NCBI GenBank assembly: GCA_015492875.1
Contig: WGEI01000392.1
Coordinates: 1-11,717 of the forward strand
Source of the DNA: Anaerolineae bacterium
GTDB lineage: Bacteria; Chloroflexota; Anaerolineae; Aggregatilineales; Phototrophicaceae
Direction of reading: 5' to 3'
Length of the DNA: 11,717 bases
The position numbers were made by a program, and so were the translations under genes. Each line of letters opens with the position of its first letter. Position 1 is the stretch's first letter. Of the stretch, positions 1-5,698 are shown one piece after another. The notes under the pieces were generated by a model. That model saw only the letters and a program-made list of their open reading frames with translations. It made no database searches and was not told the DNA's origin.

Positions 1-263
1 GCTGTACCATCTGGGAAGTTGGGCTGTAGGGTATAGGTTCGCCCCTGATAGACAAAACGCGCCGCTTTAACGCGATTTGACCACGGCGCTAAAATATAGC
101 TGGCGCATAATGATGCGTTAGATAAATCCGCTTCTGGTGTTGGACGCATTATATCTACCCATGTGCCATTATAACGCACCCGCCCAAAAGCCATTGACGC
201 GCCCGTTTGCGGCAAAACACCAACTTGCCAATGCGCGTTTTGTAAAGTGATGATTTCGGTCAT
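1..263 (-). CDS. Aldose 1-epimerase-like protein, N-terminal part (runs off left edge)
   Basis: The reading frame starts at an ATG whose first base is 263 and stays open to the window edge, giving 87 residues. It begins MTEIITLQNAHWQVGVLP. The stretch with A59 P60 W61 S62 N63 R64, then G74 and Y77, with N82 near the end, matches the aldose 1-epimerase (galactose mutarotase) N-terminal pattern 'PYsNRI..G.F...G..Y.L..N'. In that family the Asn-Arg pair lies at the sugar site. The enzymes interconvert alpha and beta anomers of free hexoses in the cytoplasm. The catalytic His and Glu lie in the missing part, so activity cannot be judged. The SD-like run GGGGCGGGGAG lies just before the start, which is 14 bases after the SDR stop, so it is probably the third gene of one minus-strand operon. 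It could instead be a mutarotase-fold paralogue such as a glucose-6-phosphate epimerase. Confidence 0.8.
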   Translation of the reverse strand, partial: MTEIITLQNAHWQVGVLPQTGASMAFGRVRYNGTWVDIMRPTPEADLSNASLCASYILAPWSNRVKAARFVYQGRTYTLQPNFPDGT

Positions 264-277
264 GCTCCCCGCCCCTG

Positions 278-1057
278 TTACTGATATTGCTTTTTAACCT
301 GTTGCGCGATAAGCCACGGCGCAAACACGCCCCCTAATACAATCAAGCGGTCAATCCAACGCAGCACGACCCGTTTCCGTCGTTGGTCAGTTGCGCGAAC
401 AATCGCCTCTGCGACTTGTTCGGCGGTCATTTGCGGTAGCCTACTGGTGCGAACACGCCCACCACCGAGACGGTGCTCATTGAATTCGGTTTTTGTACGC
501 CCTACCAGAAAGTCCGTAACCCAAATATTGTCCCCCGCTAACTCTTCACGGAGAGAGGCGGCAATACTGCTCACGAAAGCCTTTGTAGCGGCGTAAGTGG
601 CCATATACGGCGCAATGATGTTATAGGTGACGGAAGAAACGGTGACGATATGGCCGCCCCCCTGCTGGCGCATAGCAGGCACAGCCGCGCGGATGCTATG
701 TAAGACCCCATCGATATTGGTGCGTAGCACTTTCTCTATATCCGCCCAATCGCTATCAACCAAAAGGCCACGCTGGCCAATACCGGCATTAGCAACCAAG
801 ACATCTAAGCGGCCAAATCGTTCTAGCGTCTTTTGCACAACAGTCTGCATCGCTTGCGCATCGGTGACATCGGCAGCCAGCGGTAAAAAGTCACCGTGTG
901 GCTGTGGCAGGCCTGCTATTTGCTGTTGCAACGCCGCTAGACGCTCTTCACGGCGGGCAGTGCCAATAACATGATGATTTTTCTGAGCAAAAGCGAGGGC
1001 AGTGGCATAACCAATCCCGCTAGAAGCGCCAGTAATCAGAACTACTTTCTGCGCCAT
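278..1057 (-). CDS. Short-chain dehydrogenase/reductase (SDR), classical type
   Basis: This 259-residue protein has the usual length for a classical SDR, a soluble NAD(P)-dependent oxidoreductase. The Rossmann dinucleotide motif T9-G-A-S-S-G-I-G16 is at the N-terminus. R35/R36 after the second strand suggest a preference for NADP(H). D63 is in the adenine-contact 'DV' position and N90-A-G92 is the NAG motif. The catalytic set is complete: N114, S142, Y155 and K159, with Y and K in YxxxK and Ser 13 residues upstream of Tyr. One oddity is that the usual 'PG' turn after strand six is VG (V185-G186) in the segment ending T188-K-T-E-F. The C-terminal 30 residues are hydrophobic and basic and may touch the membrane. 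The ATG overlaps the stop of the upstream gene by one base (TAATG), which points to translational coupling. The substrate cannot be told from sequence. Confidence 0.93.
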   Translation of the reverse strand: MAQKVVLITGASSGIGYATALAFAQKNHHVIGTARREERLAALQQQIAGLPQPHGDFLPLAADVTDAQAMQTVVQKTLERFGRLDVLVANAGIGQRGLLVDSDWADIEKVLRTNIDGVLHSIRAAVPAMRQQGGGHIVTVSSVTYNIIAPYMATYAATKAFVSSIAASLREELAGDNIWVTDFLVGRTKTEFNEHRLGGGRVRTSRLPQMTAEQVAEAIVRATDQRRKRVVLRWIDRLIVLGGVFAPWLIAQQVKKQYQ

Positions 1058-1392
1058 TAATCGCCGCCTCCGCTGCCGTGCATAGGACGACCAGACGCAT
1101 CAACGGGCATCACCGCAGGTATAGTCTTACGCCGCTTGAAAACACAAAAATAAACATGTGCCCAGCGCTCGTTACCGCTTTGCAAAATATCACCTTTGCG
1201 CCCCTGAATGACCGGTTCGATGTGCATTAACTCCCAGCCTTCTGCGCCCAGCTTATTCAATTCTGGCATTAAGGCTTTGGGAGAATAACGCTGGGGCTTT
1301 TCATCTGGCCATTGTTGTTTGAGGTATTCCCGAACGGATTTATTTTTTGTATCAGCTTTGATAAAAACAGATAGATATTCCCATTGCTCCAT
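1057..1392 (-). CDS. Small DUF4177-like protein, function unknown
   Basis: The preferred start at 1392 gives 111 residues. It is preceded by AGGAG six bases upstream. A longer frame opening at 1482 would add 30 residues of uncharacteristic composition and no ribosome site is evident for it. The protein opens with W4-E5-Y6 and has L45-N46-x-L48-G49-x-E51-G52-W53-E54-L55, followed by a beta-strand ending Y81-F-C-V-F-K-R-R88. This W-E-Y ... LN.LG.EGWEL ... strand order is the signature of DUF4177, a small domain with no known function. There is no signal peptide or membrane segment, so it is probably cytosolic. The tail (about residues 90-111) is disordered and ends in Gly-Gly-Gly-Asp. Those glycine codons carry the GGAGG likely to serve as the ribosome site of the next gene. 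It is the first gene of the minus-strand operon with the SDR and epimerase. Confidence 0.75.
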   Translation of the reverse strand: MEQWEYLSVFIKADTKNKSVREYLKQQWPDEKPQRYSPKALMPELNKLGAEGWELMHIEPVIQGRKGDILQSGNERWAHVYFCVFKRRKTIPAVMPVDASGRPMHGSGGGD

Positions 1393-1398
1393 GATGAA

Positions 1399-1403
1399 CT
1401 CCT
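1399..1403 (-). promoter_or_regulatory. Shine-Dalgarno site that fixes the start of the DUF4177-like gene
   Basis: AGGAG on the minus strand with a six-base spacer to the ATG at 1392. It supports this ATG over the upstream in-frame start at 1482. Confidence 0.7.
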
Positions 1404-1434
1404 GACATATATTCTCACTTGCATCATCTCGCCT

Positions 1435-1443
1435 ATGATAACA
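1435..1443 (-). promoter_or_regulatory. Candidate extended -10 promoter for the DUF4177-SDR-epimerase operon
   Basis: Read on the minus strand the bases are TGTTATCAT, which is a TATCAT hexamer (5 of 6 to TATAAT) preceded by an extended -10 TG. No good -35 hexamer is seen 16-18 bases upstream, which is tolerable with a TGn element. Predicted transcription start is near 1428, giving a leader of about 36 bases. It lies in the 143-base divergent gap between this operon and fpg. Confidence 0.4.
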
Positions 1444-1516
1444 CGGGCGGGGATAAATCGGTGGCATAACAAAAACTTGCATTTGTTAAAGGCTTCAAAC
1501 ACCCCAAATATGGCGA

Positions 1517-1530
1517 GTTGCGCTACACTA
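1517..1530 (+). promoter_or_regulatory. Candidate -10 region for fpg, possibly giving a leaderless mRNA
   Basis: GTTGCGCTACACTA contains TACACT (1524-1529). A start about seven bases downstream would fall on the fpg ATG at 1536, and no convincing Shine-Dalgarno precedes that ATG. The 14-mer matches 11 of 14 bases of the sequence around the TATAAT at 3472. An alternative is TTGTTA (1483-1488), a 17-base spacer and AAATAT (1506-1511), giving an 18-base leader. Neither is strong. Confidence 0.35.
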
Positions 1531-1535
1531 AAGAC

Positions 1536-2366
1536 ATGCCAGAATTACCGGAAGTGGAAACTGTTGTGCGCGGTTTAAGAGAGCCGCTTATCGGGCGCAC
1601 TATTGTTGATGCGTGGTATACATGGGAGGGCACAATTGCCAACCCACCAGCCGCTCAGTTTATCGATAGAATTCGAGAGCAGCGTATTAAAGCAATTAGA
1701 CGGCGAGCCAAATACATTATCTGCGAACTCTCTGATGATTTTTTAGTGGTGCATCTCAAAATGACGGGGCGGCTTTATGTGGCCGCAAATAACATGACCC
1801 AAGAGGCAGACCGCTGGGTGCGTTGTGGCTGGCAGCTAGATAACCAAACCCAATTGCGTTTTTCCGATTCTCGAAAGTTCGGCAAGGAATGGTTACTGAA
1901 TGACCTAAGCCCTATCCTAGAGAAATTGGGGCCTGAACCGCTAGAAGATGATTTTACAGTAGAGATATTCAGAGCGCGGTTAGCTGGACGCCAACGTCAC
2001 ATCAAACCTTTGCTATTAGACCAGAGCTTCATCGCTGGTGTGGGCAACATTTATGCGGATGAAGCCTTACATCGAGCAGGCATACACCCGTTGAGGCGGG
2101 CGAGCACCTTGAGTGATGATGAGATTACGCGCCTTTATGCCATGATTAGGGCAACCCTACAGGATGGCATTCAGCATGAGGGGGCGAGCATTAACTGGTA
2201 TCGTAAGCCCGATGGCACTACAGGGGAATCTCAAAAGCATTTTTATGTATATGGCCGAGAAGATGAACCTTGCCGCCATTGTGGCACGCTTATCGTGAAA
2301 ACACGTGTTGGGCAACGGGGGACACACTATTGCCCGAATTGCCAAAAAGCACCGGAAGAAAGGTAA
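1536..2366 (+). CDS. mutM: Formamidopyrimidine-DNA glycosylase (Fpg/MutM)
   Basis: This 276-residue bifunctional DNA glycosylase/AP lyase removes 8-oxoguanine and Fapy lesions in base-excision repair. The start at 1536 is chosen because Pro2 becomes the catalytic N-terminal residue (MPELPEVETV). A TTG start at 1518 would bury it. Visible family residues are P2, E3 and E6, the K60 region (RRAKY), M76 of the void-filling loop, and R108 with the D111-S-R-K-F-G116 segment. K157 lies in HIKPLL, and N171 lies in the helix-two-turns-helix segment GVGNIYADEAL. A C-terminal zinc finger (C246-x2-C249-x16-C266-x2-C269) includes Q260-R261-G-T, where Arg holds the lesion phosphate. Length and motifs are normal for an active enzyme. 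Nei is unlikely because of the 'PELPEVET' opening. It is followed after 4 bases by a membrane protein gene and is probably co-transcribed with it. Confidence 0.97.
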   Translation: MPELPEVETVVRGLREPLIGRTIVDAWYTWEGTIANPPAAQFIDRIREQRIKAIRRRAKYIICELSDDFLVVHLKMTGRLYVAANNMTQEADRWVRCGWQLDNQTQLRFSDSRKFGKEWLLNDLSPILEKLGPEPLEDDFTVEIFRARLAGRQRHIKPLLLDQSFIAGVGNIYADEALHRAGIHPLRRASTLSDDEITRLYAMIRATLQDGIQHEGASINWYRKPDGTTGESQKHFYVYGREDEPCRHCGTLIVKTRVGQRGTHYCPNCQKAPEER

Positions 2367-2370
2367 TCGT

Positions 2371-3396
2371 ATGTCTTCAGGTTTCGGCGAATTTTTGGCG
2401 CAAATTCCCGCGCCTCTTATTCTCAATCTGTGTCTTATGGGGACACTATTCTTTGGAACAGTGTTTTACATTTTTTACTGGCGACCTAGACAAGAGCGCA
2501 AAAAAGCACAAGCGCAAACCGATTCACACGTTACCCAACCACCGCCAGCACCAGCTGTTACCGCAGCGAAAAAGGTCGACACAGGGCAATTGCCTGACCT
2601 TGATTTATTGGTGGATGCCCCGCCACCGCCCTCTCCCACGCAAAAAACAATGAGCGGTTTGTACCAAGTTCAGCTTGATAACGGCGACATGACTGAAGCG
2701 GAAGAACTGGTGATCGTGTTGCGAGATAAACGTGACGGGAGGCTAATTGTACAGATTGGCGAGGTGGCCTATCGCACATTAAAGCACGCCCCAGATGCGA
2801 AGAAGAAATTTGTGAAAATCATGAAAGAGCTATCGACCGTTGTGCAAAGCGATGATGCACCGCCCGCGCCTAAGGCAAAACCGGCTAAACCTCGTAAAGT
2901 GAGCACACCGCCCGCACCCAAGCCAAACTTAGAAGAATTGCGCACGTTGGTGGAAGATGAAACGCCTGATGCGCCAATGCTTGAGCCTGATTTGCGAGAG
3001 TTAGCCAGCGATGAAGAAGAAACGCCTGCAGCAATCCCAACAGAGCCGCCGCCACCGCTCCCTGATGGCACTTTGCCGGGTGACTTGCCCAGCTTTAAGC
3101 TCGATGATCAGCCCATGCGGGAAAAAGAAACGGGGTTATTCATCAAACGTAAAAAGGTGGAATATGAGCCACCGCCCAATTTAGATATTGCGGCAGCGAT
3201 TGAGTCTTATCTACAGTACAAGCTGCAATACTCGCCAGAAATGGCGGAAAGACGGCTACACATACATAACTCTCCCGATGGCTTCATTCGTATTGAGGTG
3301 GACGGTACATTTTATGAAGCGGTTGATGATATAGACGATAAAGCAGTGCGTGAATTTTTACGAGCGACCATTCAAGAATGGCAAGATAGGCAATAA
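2371..3396 (+). CDS. Proline-rich single-pass membrane protein with duplicated small domain, function unknown
   Basis: I do not recognise a named family. The ATG at 2371 has AAAGG seven bases upstream, overlapping the fpg stop. An earlier in-frame TTG-type start at 2305 lies inside fpg and is not favoured. The 341-residue protein has one hydrophobic segment (about 12-37) followed by basic residues (R38, R40, R43-K44-K45), so its bulk is probably cytoplasmic. Next come a proline-rich linker (54-90), a first folded segment (about 94-158), a long Pro/Lys then acidic linker (162-250) and a second folded segment (about 268-341). The folded segments resemble each other: residues 122-156 (DG..IVQIGEVAY ... 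FVKIMKEL) align with 303-337 (DGFIRIEVDGTFY ... FLRATIQEW). Both look like strand-strand-helix modules. The layout suggests a membrane-tethered scaffold or adaptor; this is inference. It shares a likely transcript with fpg. Confidence 0.8.
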   Translation: MSSGFGEFLAQIPAPLILNLCLMGTLFFGTVFYIFYWRPRQERKKAQAQTDSHVTQPPPAPAVTAAKKVDTGQLPDLDLLVDAPPPPSPTQKTMSGLYQVQLDNGDMTEAEELVIVLRDKRDGRLIVQIGEVAYRTLKHAPDAKKKFVKIMKELSTVVQSDDAPPAPKAKPAKPRKVSTPPAPKPNLEELRTLVEDETPDAPMLEPDLRELASDEEETPAAIPTEPPPPLPDGTLPGDLPSFKLDDQPMREKETGLFIKRKKVEYEPPPNLDIAAAIESYLQYKLQYSPEMAERRLHIHNSPDGFIRIEVDGTFYEAVDDIDDKAVREFLRATIQEWQDRQ

Positions 3397-3418
3397 GCGA
3401 CGACCAATAAGCGTCATC
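3391..3418 (+). repeat. Short tandem repeat, 14-base unit, two copies
   Basis: Two adjacent 14-mers, starting CAATAAGCG at 3391 and at 3405, match at 11 of 14 positions, with the first nine bases identical. The first copy contains the stop codon of the 341-residue protein. It probably arose by local duplication; it does not form a strong hairpin. Confidence 0.55.
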
Positions 3419-3467
3419 TAATCGCATAAGAAACATACCAATCGCGCCTCATCGGCAGCGGCAGGTT

Positions 3468-3482
3468 GCGGTATAATACCGC
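3468..3482 (+). promoter_or_regulatory. TATAAT -10 box inside a perfect 15-bp palindrome (promoter/operator candidate)
   Basis: GCGGTATAATACCGC is a perfect inverted repeat: seven bases, one central A at 3475, then seven bases. The consensus -10 TATAAT lies at 3472-3477. No clear -35 hexamer is seen upstream. A start near 3484 would give a leader of about 30 bases to the ATG at 3514. The symmetry over the -10 box fits a repressor operator, but a chance match or a lineage-specific promoter form is possible. The rest of the 117-base gap (3397-3513) shows only the short tandem repeat and no gene. Confidence 0.5.
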
Positions 3483-3513
3483 TCATTCGCTAGCCGTGAA
3501 GAGAGCGCGATTT

Positions 3514-5694
3514 ATGACTCAAGCCAAGCGTTTTATTCAATCGCCATTAAACATTTTACTCATCGCCTATTTTATCCTCAGCATTTTTTACTCACGGGCA
3601 ACACCGTTGCTCGAAGCCTCCGATGAGTTGTGGCATGTGGGCATGGTGGAGGCCATCAGCAATACCGGCGAACTTCCGATACAAGATGCAGAGCATCGAG
3701 AAACGACATGGAAGCAAGAAGGTAGCCAGCCGCCCCTCTACTATCTCATTGCGGCGGGCATCGCCTCGACAATTGGTATCGATGATTTAGACACTCTGCG
3801 CGAGCCAAACCCCCACGCCAAGGCTGGCCTGCCCCAACCCATCGATAATAAAAACCTTGTGCTCCATGATGAAGCTGATGGGCAAACACAAGCAGCAAGG
3901 GCGATTTATACCATACGTTTATTCAGCATCTTATTGGGCGCTGTGACCATTGTCATGGTCTATCGTAGCGCCAAACTCTTAGCGCCACGCAACCCCACTG
4001 TGCCTATTGTGGCGGCAGGGCTAACCGCGCTCAATCCCATGTTCATTTTCATCGCGGCGTCGGTCAATAATGATAATTTGGTTACGGCGCTCAACAGTGC
4101 AGTGATTTATCTCCTGTTAAAAACCTTGCGAGATGGCTTTGATACCAAACGCAGCCTCCTCATCGCAGTGCTGGTCACGGCGGCTACATTGAGCAAATTG
4201 AGCGGCTTGATATTAGTGCCAATCATCGCCATTGCAGCGCTATGGTCAGCTTGGCAGCGAAAAAATTGGCGCGGCCTCATCATCTTAGGTACAGCAATGG
4301 CCGCCATTTGGGCGATAGGGGCGAGTTGGTGGTATTTGCGCAATATGGAGCTTTACGGAGAGCTGTTCGGTACGACGACGATGGCGCTTGTCGCCGGCCC
4401 CCGTTTAGAGCCGTTCTCTATCAACACGCTGTTCGCAGAGTTTGAAGGTTTTCGTGCTGCTTATTGGGGCTGGTTTGGCGGGGTGAATATCCTCACTACG
4501 CCTATTTATTACCGTATTATGGACATCATCACTGTAATCGGCGTCATAGGGTACATTTTGTATTTACGCAAGTGCTGGCGTAGTGGGAATAGCTTTCAAA
4601 AAAGCGCCAATATCGCGTTGCTGGCCATGATTATTTTAGCTAGCCTCAGCATCATCAACTGGACAGCACAAACATATGCCTCTCAAGGGCGCTTGCTGTT
4701 CCCATTTATTGCGGCTATCAGCGCGCTGCTGGCGTTGGGGTTGGATTACTTCCTGAGACCAATAGCGATGAAAGCGGGTCTTATGGCCTTAGGTCTATTT
4801 GCGGCCTTGATACCGTTCACCACTATAGCGCCCTACTATACCCCGCCCCAGCCTATCGATAGTTTGCCAGCAAGCGCCACACCTGTTTATGCGCGTTATG
4901 GTGATATTACACTCATCGGCTATGAAGCGACAGATAGGCGCTATGAAGCGGGGGATATGGTGGAGATACGCCTATACTGGCAGCCATTGGCCACATCAGC
5001 AGCCGATTACAGTCTGTTTTTACACGCTGTCGATAGCGCGGGAAACGTCATCGGCAAAATTGATACATATCCGGGGCGGGGCTTGCTACGCACTAGCACA
5101 TGGCAAGCTGAAGTCATTTATCCAGACAACTACGCAATACTGCTGGAGGAAGATATAGAAGGGCGTTCGGCATTGCGGGTACAAGTTGGCTGGTGGGATT
5201 TTGAAAGCGGGGAATATCTTTCACCGGTTGATGCTGAAGGGAAGCCAATCGATAGTGTCATGCTAAACGTTGGCGGTGTCGCTGGCGAGGCTACGCCATT
5301 AAACACCGAAGGCTTTATACCAGTTGACAATGCACACTTTGGCAACGTGATACAACTAAAGGGCTATCAACTTTCAGAGGATAACCAAACCCTGTCATTA
5401 TGGTGGCAGGCCACAGGTACACCAGATGACCATTACACCGTTTTTGTACAAGTATTGGACGAAGAGAATAACATCATTGGGCAAGGCGATGCGCCACCTA
5501 GCTTCCCTACAGGGTACTGGAGAAATGGCGAGCAATATATCACCCAACACACCATCCAATACCCAGAGACGCCTACAACTGGCGAATATCGTATTATCAC
5601 AGGCTGGTATCACCCAGTAGATTGGCGACGCCTGAGCACAAATACCCCAGACGCCGCATACGAAGTTGCACGCATCACATTCAGTGGGAGTTAA
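3514..5694 (+). CDS. GT-C-type membrane glycosyltransferase-like protein (GT39/DUF2142-like) with two C-terminal beta-sandwich domains
   Basis: The start is the ATG at 3514, with GAGAG about eight bases upstream. A GTG at 3496 is possible; the TTG at 3466 overlaps the -10 box and is rejected. The first 440 or so of 726 residues hold about ten membrane helices. After the first helix comes S36-D37-E38-x-x-H41, the acidic loop motif of GT-C enzymes that use polyprenyl-phosphate sugars. Q72-P-P-L-Y-Y77, R135, N185-N-D-N188 and Q391-G-R-L-L-F-P397 also fit the GT39/DUF2142 style. Transfer would occur on the outer membrane face. Residues about 459-588 and 607-724 form two similar beta-sandwich domains with marks GY (469-470), LYWQ (487-490), YSLFLH (499-504) and, in the second, GY (617-618), LWWQ (629-632), YTVFVQ (641-646). 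These probably bind glycan or acceptor. Donor and acceptor are unknown. The next gene starts 4 bases after its stop and has related domains. Confidence 0.82.
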   Translation: MTQAKRFIQSPLNILLIAYFILSIFYSRATPLLEASDELWHVGMVEAISNTGELPIQDAEHRETTWKQEGSQPPLYYLIAAGIASTIGIDDLDTLREPNPHAKAGLPQPIDNKNLVLHDEADGQTQAARAIYTIRLFSILLGAVTIVMVYRSAKLLAPRNPTVPIVAAGLTALNPMFIFIAASVNNDNLVTALNSAVIYLLLKTLRDGFDTKRSLLIAVLVTAATLSKLSGLILVPIIAIAALWSAWQRKNWRGLIILGTAMAAIWAIGASWWYLRNMELYGELFGTTTMALVAGPRLEPFSINTLFAEFEGFRAAYWGWFGGVNILTTPIYYRIMDIITVIGVIGYILYLRKCWRSGNSFQKSANIALLAMIILASLSIINWTAQTYASQGRLLFPFIAAISALLALGLDYFLRPIAMKAGLMALGLFAALIPFTTIAPYYTPPQPIDSLPASATPVYARYGDITLIGYEATDRRYEAGDMVEIRLYWQPLATSAADYSLFLHAVDSAGNVIGKIDTYPGRGLLRTSTWQAEVIYPDNYAILLEEDIEGRSALRVQVGWWDFESGEYLSPVDAEGKPIDSVMLNVGGVAGEATPLNTEGFIPVDNAHFGNVIQLKGYQLSEDNQTLSLWWQATGTPDDHYTVFVQVLDEENNIIGQGDAPPSFPTGYWRNGEQYITQHTIQYPETPTTGEYRIITGWYHPVDWRRLSTNTPDAAYEVARITFSGS

Positions 5695-5698
5695 AACT

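Noticed and set aside
627..974. 115-residue plus-strand open frame, Arg/Ser/Pro/Cys-rich
   Set aside because: It is antisense to the SDR gene and its composition is that of a reverse-frame shadow.
2305..2370. Earlier start for the 341-residue protein inside fpg
   Set aside because: The extra 22 residues are an out-of-frame reading of the fpg zinc finger, and a ribosome site sits just before the ATG at 2371.
3397..3420. Possible rho-independent terminator after the 341-residue gene
   Set aside because: Only a four-base GACG/CGTC stem can be drawn and no T-run follows.
3466..3513. Earlier TTG start for the GT-C-like protein
   Set aside because: It would overlap the TATAAT box, has no ribosome site, and adds 16 residues of polar sequence before the first helix; ATG 3514 fits better.
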